A DNA stretch of 64,000 nt, taken from assembly GCA_020740775.1 (NCBI GenBank), contig JAHEWK010000021.1, positions 310,001-374,000 of the forward strand. The letters are read 5' to 3'. This document shows, in pieces, positions 53,283 to 64,000 of this stretch. Within the stretch, counting starts at the first letter, position 1, and each line of letters opens with the position of its first letter. Below the pieces are notes generated by a model. That model worked only from the letters and a program-made list of their open reading frames with translations, did no database searches and had not been told where the DNA came from. A program made the translations under genes and the position numbers. The DNA is from Ilyonectria destructans (lineage: Eukaryota; Ascomycota; Sordariomycetes; Hypocreales; Nectriaceae).

Positions 53283-55243
53283 ATGGCTGGAGAGCGCTAC
53301 CTCCGCTTGCCGTCCCTCGAGGGCGAGACAGATGCGCACGGCAAGCCGATCCTCAACCGATATTCCCATTTCCTCACCAGGGATCACGACTTCCCTGCTG
53401 CTCAGGTATGAGCACCTCAGAACTGCTGTTGAACCGTCATCTTGGCACGAGTGCGGCATCCCTTTTGCTGACTTTGGCGCGGCATCGAAGGCAATGCTGT
53501 ACGCGGCCGGTGTACCGGATCCGGCGACGCTGAAGAACAGCCCACAGGTCGGAGTGGCGTCATGCTGGTTCCAAGGAAACCCGTGCAACATGCACCTCCT
53601 CGATCTCGCGCACGATGTCAAGCGCGAAGTCGAGAAGGGTGGCATGATCGGATGGCAGTTCAACACCATTGGTGTCTCCGACGCCATCACCATGGGCTCC
53701 GATGGTAGGTTTCCAAGCGGCGTGCGTTCCATGTTCGCTCGAGGCAATACGCTAACTCCCGGGGGCCACGGCAGCCATGCGATTTTCGTTGCAGAGCCGA
53801 GAGATTATTGCCGATTCCCTCGAAACCATGACGGTAGCCCAGAGGCATGACAGCTGCATCGCCATTGCGGGCTGCGATAAGAATATGCCGGGTGTGGTCA
53901 TGGCCTTTGCTCGCCATAACCGACCTTCCATCATGATTTACGGCGGAACGATACAACCGGGATACTCGAAACTCCTGCAAAAGGAAATCAACGTGTCCGA
54001 GTGCTTCAAGGCCCTGGGAGCCAACGCCTACGGCCAGCTCGAGGGATGCGGCAAGCACTCGGCCGACGAGATCCTGTCCGACATCGAGCGGCATGCTTGC
54101 CCGGGCCCGGGCGGATGCGGCGGCATGTACACGGCCAATACCATGGCATCGGCGATAGAAACCATGGGGCTGTCCCTGCCGGGCTCCAGCTCCTTCCCTG
54201 CCGGTTCCCCTAGCAAGGCAAGAGAGTGTGCGAGGGCGGCTCAGGCCATCAAGTTGTGCATGGAGGAGCACATTCGACCACGGGACCTGATCACCAAGGC
54301 CTCGCTCCACAACGCAATCGTCCTGACTATGGCGCTTGGAGGCTCGACGAATGCCGTCATCCATCTCCTGGGGATCGCATCCTCCGCCAACGTGCAGCTC
54401 GATATCGAGACCTTTCAAGACATCAGTAACAGCACCCCGTTCATCGCGGCGCTGGCCCCCAACGGTCCCTTCCACATGACGGATCTATACAGGATCGGCG
54501 GCGTGCCTGCCGTGCAGAAGTTGCTCATCGCCGGCGGGCTGCTTGACGGGTCAACGATGATGGTGACGGGCAAGACTCTTGCGGAGAATGTGGCATCGGC
54601 GCCTTCTCTCGACTGGGGGACGCAGAAGATCATCCGGCCACTGGACAATCCCCTCAAAAGCCAGGGCCATATTCGCATCTTGAAGGGAAACCTTGCTCCT
54701 GGAGGAGCAGTGGCCAAAATCACGGGAACCGAAGGTCTCGAGTTTCGGGGCAAAGCCTTGACCTTTGACAAGGAGTACGAGCTCTTGGAGGGACTAAACA
54801 AGGGCCTCATCCCAAAGGGCGAGAACCTCGTTCTTGTGGTTCGCTACGAGGGGCCACGCGGTGGCCCTGGGATGCCAGAGCAACTTCGTGCGAGTGGCGC
54901 GATAATCGGGGCAGGTCTTACTAACGTTGCTCTCATCACCGATGGACGCTATTCCGGCGCAAGCCATGGCTTCATAGTGGGGCACATTGTACCCGAAGCT
55001 GCGGTTGGTGGCCCGATTGCCCTCGTGCAGGATGGGGACACGATATCCATTAACGCTGTGAGCAACAACATCACCATCGATTTGTCTGAGGAAGTCATCC
55101 AGCGGCGCCGAATGAGCTGGAAAGCACCTGAAGCTCTTGTGACGAGGGGAGTTTTAGCGAAATATGCGCATCTGGTTGGTGACGCATCGCATGGGTGTGT
55201 GACAGATAGGTTTAATAATATGTTAGAAATAGCAGGCCTTTGA
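53283..55243 (+). CDS. Dihydroxy-acid/sugar-acid dehydratase (IlvD/Edd family)
   Basis: It removes water from a 2,3-dihydroxy acid to give a 2-keto acid with an Fe-S cofactor. Exons 53283-53405, 53491-53704 and 53775-55243 give 601 residues with consistent phases ([14 protein letters not shown] start). The three cluster-ligand cysteines are present: [16 protein letters not shown] and [16 protein letters not shown]. Further family motifs are [27 protein letters not shown] and [12 protein letters not shown] with the catalytic Ser. There is no obvious mitochondrial presequence. That argues for a cytosolic sugar-acid dehydratase or a paralogue rather than the housekeeping valine/isoleucine enzyme. 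It appears intact. Confidence 0.92.
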
Positions 55244-55706
55244 GGAATTTAGCTGCAACTTCGCTAAAAAAAAAAAAGAAAAAAAAAGGGTTGTTAAAGG
55301 CTAAAACTTAACTAACTAAATTGCACACCCCTTTGTAAGGGGAAGAAAGACCCTGAGTTTATGTAGCGAGGAGGTTCAGTGTAATAAATTACCCTAAGCT
55401 TAGGAGAGAAGGAGAGGTCATAGCTAGGTTATTGCGGCCTCCTTAAGTAGGGCCTGCTACTCATAATTAGGCCCTCTGTAACATCGCTCTTAGGCGGGCT
55501 AGCGGAGCGACGCGAGGTCGGCGCGAGGTCAAAGGTCAGCAGCGAGTGTGTGTCGCCTCGGTAGGAATGGTCAGTGGTCCATTGTCCAGGCCCAGCCCGT
55601 AACAGTAACTTAATTATATTAATAGCGATTTTACTATTAATTCTAATAATCAGTTAATATAATAATTGAAATTTTAATAGTAATTTTAGTGAGTAGTAGT
55701 AAGCTA
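55244..55706. other. A-rich and A/T-rich intergenic stretch
   Basis: It begins with an A-rich run (about 55265-55288) just after the IlvD stop, then TAATTTTAATAG-type A/T sequence near 55610-55690. No gene was recognised. The two flanking genes converge here. Confidence 0.5.
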
Positions 55707-56690
55707 TTAAAAAGACTGTGCTGCTATAATTCGATTTTTTACCGCATTCTTTGTAAGCTGGGTTTCTGGTGCCATGCCTTCAAATCCATGAGGGACCCCG
55801 GGGTATAAGTGGAACTCCACCATAACTTCCGCCTTAATTAGGCCGGATGCAAAGCTTATGCTTTCATCCCGGAAGATGTCTACTACGCCCACGTCGATGT
55901 ACGTGTCTGGGAGTTCCACCAAGTTGGTTTCCCGGGAAGGGGCAGCGTAGGGTGAGACCTCGGCGCCACCTGATTCCTCCCCCAGCAGTGCGCCCCAGCC
56001 CGTGACATTGTCTGCCGTTGTCCACGTTGTAAGCGCCGCAATGGAATGATCTTCGATGGTGTTTCGATCATCCAACATGGGGTTGATGTGAATCTGCTTG
56101 GCAAGCGGAGGGTTGAGCCCCCGGTCGCGAGCCAGCAGGGCCGTTCCCGCCGCAATGCCTCCTCCTGCGCTCTCCCCATAAATCCCGATGCGCTTCGGAT
56201 CGATATGGAGTTGCACAGCATGCTAGTGAATCCACTGGATAGCGGCATAGCAGTCTTCTGCTTGGGAAATCGCTCGGTGCTCAGGTGCGAGGCCATATTC
56301 CACCGAAATGAACGGGACGCCACACATGCTCACCAGGCGGGAAATGTAGTGATGAAACCAGTCGATTGACCCGAGATACATGCCTCCGCCATGCACGTAC
56401 ACTATGACCGCCCCAATGGGTCCGGCCAGTTTGCTCGGATCAGTAGGATAATGGTGGTGGATGGGAGTCGGCCGACCCAGATTGCCGGAGCATTCGTAAA
56501 TGTCACGAGTGACACCAGTGGATGGAGGAATAGATCGAAGGATTTGCTCAAAGATTGGGCCAACGGCGTTGCAGCGGCCTTCGATATCGCCGACAGGCGG
56601 TTGGGGCAATGTCTTTCTCATCTCGAGGGCCGCCCCAGCGGCGGCAGCAAACTCGGGGTGGTAGGTGAGAGGCATCGCAGCGACGATCAA
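55707..56690 (-). pseudogene. Alpha/beta hydrolase (HSL-like) with one nonsense codon
   Basis: A continuous 328-codon frame from ATG 56690 (MIVAAMPLTYH), broken only by TAG at codon 156 (56223-56225, after AIQWIH). The oxyanion motif YVHGGGMYLG and VEYGLAPEHR lie before the stop. The nucleophile elbow GIYGESAGGG, the acid in DVGVVDIFRDE and the His in GVPHGFEG lie after it. A truncated product would lack the nucleophile, so the allele should be null if the stop is real. The family hydrolyses esters or lactones. It converges with the IlvD gene. Confidence 0.88.
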
Positions 56691-57516
56691 CAGAAAAGTT
56701 GAGCAAAGAGAGCAAACGTCCGTAGGAAGAAGCTGGCGCCCAATGCTTCAGCAGAGGCACCTGGCCGTCCCAATATATATTTTTGTCCGCCTCTTCTTGG
56801 GGTTGTCGAAGGAGTCCAGGACCGCGTATGCTGGGATATCTCGTTCCAAGATGAACCGAGCTCGTTTCGTTCGGCACTGACTGTACCTCGGCTCCGCACC
56901 GGTGCTCCAAGGATGGGCCGGCATGATATCCGCATTTGCCGCAAGGTTGGTCAAGTGACGGATGAAAGTACAGAAACGGAGTAAAACAACGAAAATACCT
57001 GTTGGATTTAGGCAGCATGCATAGCATCTTAGTCATTGAGAGCCCACATGTGTGTGTATTGTGCATATCGTCATCTAGGCTGACCCCGCAGCAGTCAGGG
57101 GTGCCCCGGAACTGAAAGCGAAGCGAGAGGTGAAGGGGACTACTACCCCGGGAACCGACAGGGGGTTGTCCGACTACAAATCTGACGCCAAGCCTTCCCG
57201 ATTCGGTTTTGCAGTAACGTGATCTCGGGTGAATTCGAAGCACGTGTTAAACTCGGATAAAATTTGTTCCTGCCACCCTTGCTTTGTTTTCGCCACTCCC
57301 CTCCCGTCACCCCGAGGTTTCTTACCATTGCAAACAAACAAAATCGGCATGTCTTGCCGCTATCTCCGCCCTTGTAAGCGACGTGATGTAATCGCTTCTG
57401 ACTTCCATCTATGTCGCTGGATTCGGTCAATGTCCACATACTGTACACCCATGCTCGCACCCTCAAATATACTTCCTGCCACCATTGCTCACTGCTGACT
57501 TCTACGTCTTGGGGAA
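56691..57516. other. Upstream region of Helitron copy 3
   Basis: No gene was recognised. It should contain the Helitron 5-prime end and promoter, but unlike copy 1 it shows no match to the 3988-4162 segment, so the boundary could not be placed. Confidence 0.4.
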
Positions 57517-60500
57517 ATGTTCACTCCTGCCACTGTTTGCACCAGGTGTCTCCGGGAATGGACTGATTCTCGGTATCGTACATGCGATAGATGTCGGTCT
57601 CGAACACGACCCTACCACTGGATTCGACGGCAACCTAACGTTCCTGAGAACACCATCCCTTCAATTCTTCCACCCAACTTCGATCCGTTTCACAATTCTA
57701 TAAACCTGACGCCTCTAACGGGAGGTCCTTTATCAGGGAATCCTCCGCCGAACTGTGTGAAACTTGCTGTGGGCTTGTTAGAAGATGAATTCGACCTGCG
57801 AGAGGTGGCTTCGCGAGAATTTCCACCAGAAATCTCTTCTTCCCATATTCGGTCTTCCATCAGCCTATACGAAGATGAGATGTTAGCTGCATCCCAAAGA
57901 TCAATATGCTGTTCGTGCGGCAAGTTTTTCACAGGATATGTATATCAAATTGACGATCACGATAATTTCATCCAAACCCACCAAACGAGCTTGGATCGAT
58001 GTGGCCTTCACGAAGATTCTTGGGATTTCTGTAGTCAATGCTATACAGCCATTAGACGCAGCAGCATTCCCAAATTTTCGGCGGAAAACTTTGTCAACGT
58101 CTCAATGTGCCAGCATTATCCATCGGCATTGGAAGACCTTACGCCCGTCGAGGAATGCCTTATCGCGAAATGCCACCCTGTTGGTACGATCCTCAAATTG
58201 CGACCTGGTGGCCATGCCTCTCCAACAAACTACAATGCGTTGCGAGGCCACATGATTGTCATTCCGCAAGACCCTGGACCCCTCCTTCAGGTCCTCCCAA
58301 GCCCTGAACTGAGGTTAGACAATCTATTCAAGGTCTTCTGGCTTGGTAAACACCGTCCCACCAATCAGGATCTAAAACCGTTCTTACGCGTTCGAAAGGA
58401 CAAAGTTCTGACGGCGTTGCATTATCTTGTCCAGCACAACCATCTTTATCACGATATCACAATCAACCATACGATGACAGACGCCTGGCCTTCCGACTTT
58501 ATCCCGCCTGAAATCGCTGATAGCATCATTCATCTTGAGGATCCGGATCATCACGAACGCGAAGGATATAGTGTTAGCCTTCAAACTGGGAACTATGAAA
58601 ATGACTTCCAGGCGGCTCAAGATGAGGCATTTCTTCCCAATGACAATGATCCGTTCGTGACCGGCTCAGTCTACACGGATGTCAATGGAGAACGGACGGA
58701 TTCTAACCTTCGGTTGATTGATGCCTTGTTAGGAGTGGTAACAGGCAACACGCGTTGGGTGGATGAAACAGATCAAGCTGCAGATAGTTCGGATGAGCCC
58801 GAGCACGAGCATAGACAAAGAGATTTGCCAACAATCTCTTATGCTATTCACAGCCAGGCTACACTGATGAGTAGCTGGGAAGATCCCCATTATTTCACTG
58901 GCGCTTTCCCGACATTGTTTCCCAATGGCCTCGGTGGCCATCAAGATCAGAGGCCCATACCAGTGTCACTTAATACTTTTGCACAGTGGGCATTAAGCCA
59001 CCATAGCAGAAGGTTAGAGTCTCCGAAACTATGATGTTATACTGACCTTCGCAGGTTTGCTCGCCATAAGACATTCATGTACCTTCTCTACGACGTGATA
59101 CAGCTGCGCCGATCATCTCTCGGAAACGCTATGCTTGTTAAACGCCAAAACTGGAGATCTGTTAGGGATGATATCGCCTCTTTGACTGTCGATCAGTTGC
59201 AGACTGCCGCAACAGCAGTTTCCAATGGACAACCCATTAAGGACCCCGCAGTCCGCAGACTTCAGCAAGGCCTTACAACAATTGGCATGCGAGTACCTGA
59301 ATCATTCTCCCAAAAGCTGATGATGCGGACTGAAATCAAAGGACTTATTGTACGGGGTGCCGAACCGGCAATTTGGGCGACGATCAATCCTTCCGATTTA
59401 CGGAACCCTCTCGTTCTAATCTTGGCAGGAATCGAAATTCCTGCCGATGCCGTCCCTGCAGCGACCGCGGCTATTCGTCATACAGCAGCAACGTCAAACC
59501 CAGTGGCAGTTGCCCAATTCTTCAATCACGTTTGTAAAGCCATCTTTGATGGTCTCATCCAGTCTGGCACAGGACGTATTGGAATCCTTGGGCAAGTGGC
59601 AAATCACTACGGCGTTGTTGAGACAAACGGTCGTAGCATGCTACATCTTCATGTCTTGATATGGCTTACGGGCAATCTTGCCTTCGGCACTCTGCGGGAA
59701 CGGCTTGTACAAGATGGGGCCTTTGCTCAACGGGTGATACGGTATCTTGAATCTATCATTGTTCACAGCATAAACTCGGAGAATGATAGCATTCCGGAAT
59801 CAGGGCCCGCAAATACGCCACCTTCTTCTAAGGATCCGGGTTCTGATAACGAATTCCGTCAAAGGCTCACGGCTGATAGCAATGCAGTTGCTGGCAAAAG
59901 TCAAATCCATTCCTCGAACCACACCGCTACCTGTTTCAAGTATCGTCAAAGGGGGCGAGGGAAGGATGCTTGCAGATTTGGTATGCCACGGGACCTTCGG
60001 CCGCATTCTGAAGTGGACGAGCTAGGTGTGGTCCATCTCGCTCGAAACCATGGTTGGGTCAATCCATGGAACCCAGCAATCGCCAGTTGCATCCGATCAA
60101 ATCACGATATCTCCTGGATCCCAACCACTACCAAGTGCCTGGCTCTCATCTACTACCTTACAAATTATGCGACGAAGGATGACGTTTCCCCACACCAAAT
60201 GCTAGTAAAGGCTGCATTGCTGAAACAAAGCATGGATAAGGCAAAGGCCACTCAGACACCAGATGCTGCCGACATGCGATTTCGGAAAATGGATATGGAC
60301 CAATTCGCTCTTCGCTGCTTCAACACTCTGTCTCACGACCGCGAGATTAGCGGTGTACAGATCGCCAACTCCTTGCTTCAGCTACCGACATATTACACAA
60401 GGAATTACAACTTTGTCCAAGTCAATCTCTGGTGGCTAAGGCGATATGTACGCACCGCCATTGAGTCTACCGGATCACTGTTCGATGGCTCTCCCGAGTT

Positions 60501-63171
60501 CACAGGCGAAGAGGAATGCACCTTTCAACCCAAGGATACGGCTCCTGTAAGCCGCTTCGACAACTACAGATGGCGTGGTCCAGATCTAGCTCATCTTACC
60601 TTTTTCGAATACTGCATGTTAGTGGATGTTAAGAGAAGGTCTGACGCAACGACATCCGACGTGGAATTCGATACGATCCACCCCAAGAGCAACACACACG
60701 TGCAGCGCATGGCACGTACCGAGTCTCAGGTGAAGACCGTGTCCTTCAACGGCCAATTCTCTCAGTACCAGATCCAGGAGGAAGGTGTTCGTGGAGGTCA
60801 TCCAAACACAACTGCTATCAAGAATGACCTCGCCGAAGTGCAATTGGGGTTTTTCCTACCATGGGACCAACTGCCGGCCCTATTTCAACAACACGCTTCT
60901 GAGTATGACACAAAACGGGATGCCTGTTCGAGAATATGGGACATTGTTGAACCCACGCTTTCGCCTCATAATCGCAACTTCGCTAGGAACATGGAGCTCC
61001 TTCGGAAATCCAGAGAGGATGCAATGGTTGACGCCGCTCTCCGTAACGCAACGGCGATATCTCAGGACGACCTCGACCATAACATTGACGATATGGAAAT
61101 TGCTAATTCCGACTTGGATGCCGAAGAATCTCAGGATTCTCCACAACAGGAATTCACCAATGAGGCTCTGATATCGGCCTACCATTCCATCGCTACATCT
61201 TGGCGCAAGGAACTTCATGCCGCCAGCCAGCGTATTCCATTCTTATCTTCCAAAGCGCACCTTGTTCAATGCCTGCAATCACGAAGTCTTGTGCCTCTTG
61301 ATATTTTTCGACTTCCCACGTTTACTACCTCTGGCATTAGATTCTTCCCCAACCCTACACTAGAAAGCTGGAAGCTACAAATCAAAGGCCTTGCTACACG
61401 CGATGAGCTTGATAACATCGAACCAGAAGAGCGTATTGCACTCGAGGGCGACAATTTCGGTCCTGATCTTGGTGATGGCACTTTCCACCCTACTCTTAGT
61501 TCACTCCAAGCCATACCAAACTTAATAAACCTTCGCTCTCAAGTCGGCGATAGCCCTTCTGGTACAACTCTTACCACACTAGTCTGCAAAGTTCTCCCTC
61601 TCAACACAAAGCAGAGACTTGTTATAGAAAGAGTGCTTTCTGCCGCGATAGCTTGGAGAGATAATCCATATGATGCATCCAGGCGGGATCAGATGCTCCT
61701 CTACGTTGGAGGAGAAGGCGGAACTGGCAAGAGTCGAGTCATCAAAGCCATTGTTGCCGGCATGGACCTTATGATGCGAAAGCATGAGGTCATCCTGATG
61801 GCGCCTACAGGAGCTGCTGCTGACAATATCAGTGGAAATACCTACCATACCTCTTTGGGGATTTCAATTTCCAAGACCCAAAAGCCTACAGTAAGCGCTC
61901 GCGTCAAAAAGTTGTGGTCCAGGAAGACGCTTATACTCATGGACGAAGTTAGTATGTTGGATTTAACTTCGTTAAGCATGATCAACAATCAGTGCAAGAT
62001 TGCAAAATCCCTGGATCGCAGCTCGCCTGACCTCTTTGGTGGACTGCCAGTTATCATTTTCTTTGGGGACTTCTTCCAATTCCCGCCTGTAAAAGGGCCA
62101 GCACTGTGGAGAGAACCGAGACATGGGAATAGTGAGGATGCCAATGGCCAGATGGTCTGGCATCTGTTCAAAGAAGTAATTATCCTCAACGAGCAAATAA
62201 GACAAGCACAGGACCCCATATTCCGAGATTTGGTCCGCCGAGCAAGGGCTTCTGCCTTGACTGAAGAAGATCTGGCTTTGCTGAACACCAGAGTGATAAC
62301 TTCTCTTTTCATGCCGGAACTGGAAGGTGCAACTTTCGTTGCGAAATTGAACGCACTTCGACATCATCTCAATCTCGTCAGAACGGAACACTTTGCTCGA
62401 TGTCGATCACAACGAATTTACATCTTCCCAGCCCAGCACAGCAGAACCACTTCTACATCCTCTTTCCCTCTTTATCTCGAAGACTTGCTTCAACAAAGGG
62501 ATCAAGGTACTAAGATCCCTTTTCAAGGCCTTTTCCTCTACACACCGGGGATGCCTGGGGTAATTCTTGCTAACATCTGCACCCTTCTTGGACATGTCAA
62601 TGGCACACGTGGTATTCCTTCAGGTATCGTTATTGACCCATCAGGTGTGCCTTCCCACAACCGATTACACGACGTGCAGTTACACTAACAATGGACAGCG
62701 GACTTTTTCGAGATTGATGACCTGTTCATCTTATGTACTAAACCGCCAGCCTGTGTTCTATTCCGCCAAGAGAATCCGAAGCACCTTGGCTTTGAACATC
62801 TCCAGGCTAACGACTTCCCTGTTTTCCCTATAGAGAGATCAATCACCATCAAGACATATTCCGTACGGAGAAAACAAGTTCCAATATGTGCAGCATTTAG
62901 CCTGACGGACTATAAAGTACAAGGGGCGACTCTCAAGACAGCAGTCCTTGACCTAAAAGATAATCCATCTGCCAAGGGTCAAGACATGCATAAGAAGTTC
63001 TGTTCTATGCTGGTCCAACTTTCGCGTCCTCAATCTTTAGATGGTCTGTATCTCTTACAGAAACTTGAGATGAAGGACCTCCGATTTCGTCCACATGATG
63101 CGCTACTCACTGAGATGGAAAGGCTTCATAAACTCGAGGAGGAAACTATACGCACATGGACAAGACAGTAA
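57517..63171 (+). CDS. Helitron (copy 3) Rep-helicase, full length, three exons
   Basis: Rolling-circle transposase. Exons 57517-59012, 59055-62644 and 62699-63171 give 1852 residues with exact phase. Introns are 42 bases (GTTAGA...TTCGCAG) and 54 bases (GTGTGC...CACTAACAATGGACAG). In order: Cys-rich N-terminus (CTRCLREW ... TCDRCR), DUF6570-like block, and Helitron_like_N with the HUH motif MLHLHV (His 696 and 698). The two-tyrosine motif YLTNY (866 and 870) follows. The PIF1-type helicase has Walker A GGEGGTGKS (about 1384), LMDEVSMLD (about 1462), FFGDFFQFPPV and YKVQGATL (about 1767). No lesion was found. The stop in frame at 62686 disappears when the second intron is spliced. Confidence 0.93.
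57517..63171 (+). mobile_element. Helitron (copy 3), coding core; ends not placed
   Basis: The extent given is that of the Rep-helicase gene. Helitrons make no target duplications, and neither terminus could be fixed. A GGTCAC-TCAC-GTGACC hairpin at 63758-63773 is one possible 3-prime hairpin. Copy 1 at the left edge is a diverged paralogue. Confidence 0.8.
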
Positions 63172-64000
63172 ATTTTGACTTTCTCAATCTACATTGTAGT
63201 TATATAATACCCGTACATTAGAAGCCTATAGATAGATTATAGATACACTACCTGTCACGCACGGGCAAGGGAGAAGAAACCAGGCGGGGAAGAAAAGGTG
63301 ATGCAAGAGGACGGAGTGGTAGCTTTCACCACCCAATCAGGGACTCTTCTGGGCAAGGTAACACGGTAGATCGGTCAACTAAAGGAGCCACAATGACAGC
63401 TCAAGAACTGACATGCTACCTACTACACATAGGCCAATGCCGTACCCTCACAGGTGTTGACGCGCGAGGTGCTAGAGAAAGGCACCTGGCGGAGCTATGA
63501 AGCTAACTGTGATAGTCCAGGGTGACCCTCGCGCCTGACGCCCAAGGCCATATCCTTGACACTATGTACCTGAAGAGTGGCCTCTGATTTTAGCGTCCCA
63601 CACCAGTCAGAGCCCGCTATTCCCGCCTTCCACTTTGTTCCCAGCCTCGTTCATCGTTCAATCATTCCAGAGTTCCGGGGCATCTGCCTGCGTCAGCGGG
63701 CGTTACCAGTATTATATGCGCCGTTGACCGCCTTCCTATTCGGGCTGTGCTCGGCGTGGTCACTCACGTGACCGAGGTCACCTGATCATGTGCATGACTG
63801 TGCGCACGATCTATTCTAACAATACCAATACCTAGCGATGTCAGGAGTCAAACCTAGCCTTAACTATCACGGAGAACCTAGTCAAAGCAACCTGTATAGT
63901 AGCGCTACTACAGGTGATAAGGCTTACAAAGGTTTCATGCATACATAGCTTCATTGGGTACTAGAGACTAGTATGGTATGTAGTGTACTGTGATGGTCAA
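63172..64000. other. Downstream flank of Helitron copy 3
   Basis: No supported gene to the window end. A frame of 64 codons at 63577-63771 lacks any domain. It includes the GGTCAC-TCAC-GTGACC hairpin at 63758-63773 and a CACCTGATCATG stretch after it. Confidence 0.4.

Noticed and set aside
62645..62698. Premature stop in Helitron copy 3 at about 62686
   Set aside because: A 54-base GT-AG intron with a CTAAC branch point removes it and keeps the frame through conserved helicase motifs.
63758..63773. Hairpin as definite 3-prime end of Helitron copy 3
   Set aside because: Only one copy of this end is available and no CTRR terminus can be assigned, so it is left as a possibility.
1..64000. A Starship-type giant element as frame for the region
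   Set aside because: No tyrosine-recombinase captain (DUF3435) or associated gene was recognised on either strand.
1..64000. CRISPR array, tRNA or rRNA genes
   Set aside because: The only regular repeats are the 14-base Gypsy leader array, the TAGG microsatellite and LTR-internal repeats. No spacer-repeat pattern or tRNA-like fold was recognised by eye.

Overview
The window looks like an accessory, transposon-rich region of a filamentous ascomycete, probably a Pezizomycotina and perhaps Sordariomycetes. The protein genes carry short GT-AG introns of about 37 to 85 bases, often with a CTAAC-like branch point just before the acceptor. Their families are typically fungal: Zn2Cys6 regulators, MFS permeases, HSL-type esterases and an IlvD dehydratase. 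The transposons are fungal in type: a chromodomain Ty3/Gypsy, a Ty1/Copia, Fot/pogo, hAT, Tc1 and Helitrons. No rRNA, tRNA or CRISPR was recognised, and I cannot name the species.

Layout. 1-4162: a Helitron on the minus strand that runs off the left edge, with one frameshift. 4783-5623: a palindrome-rich terminal-inverted-repeat element with a Copia-type solo LTR nested in it. 6.5-15.4 kb: a host gene island with a broken homogentisate dioxygenase, a carboxylesterase, an MFS transporter and an alpha/beta hydrolase. 15402-21517: a full-length Ty3/Gypsy element with one intact gag-pol frame. 22815-24472: a second MFS permease. 25021-34965: a three-level nest in which Copia lies inside hAT and hAT inside a pogo element, each with its own target duplication. 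35.3-40.4 kb: a decayed Helitron of another lineage. 40968-41794: a pogo-type MITE split by a solo LTR.

42.0-48.5 kb holds a Zn2Cys6 gene with a stop codon inside its zinc cluster, an aldehyde dehydrogenase with one frameshift, an orphan GH2 C-terminus and an intact Zn2Cys6 regulator. 48.7-51.1 kb holds a small MITE, a Helitron 5-prime scrap and an intact Tc1 element. 51.6-56.7 kb holds an NAD-dependent epimerase/dehydrogenase, an IlvD/Edd dehydratase and an alpha/beta hydrolase with one nonsense codon. 57517-63171 is a three-exon Helitron Rep-helicase gene with no visible lesion.

How the parts fit. The non-transposon genes read as catabolic and uptake functions: an oxidoreductase, a dehydratase, hydrolases, an aldehyde dehydrogenase, permeases and Zn2Cys6 regulators. 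They could be remnants of a sugar-acid or aromatic catabolic cluster; this is inference. Several carry exactly one disabling lesion, so the island looks like it is in early decay. The mobile elements span a range of ages: the Copia (LTRs identical on reading), Tc1 and right Helitron look recent, while the hAT, the left-central Helitron and the solo LTRs are old. Gene models were checked by adding exon lengths and testing reading phase by hand; no database search was possible.
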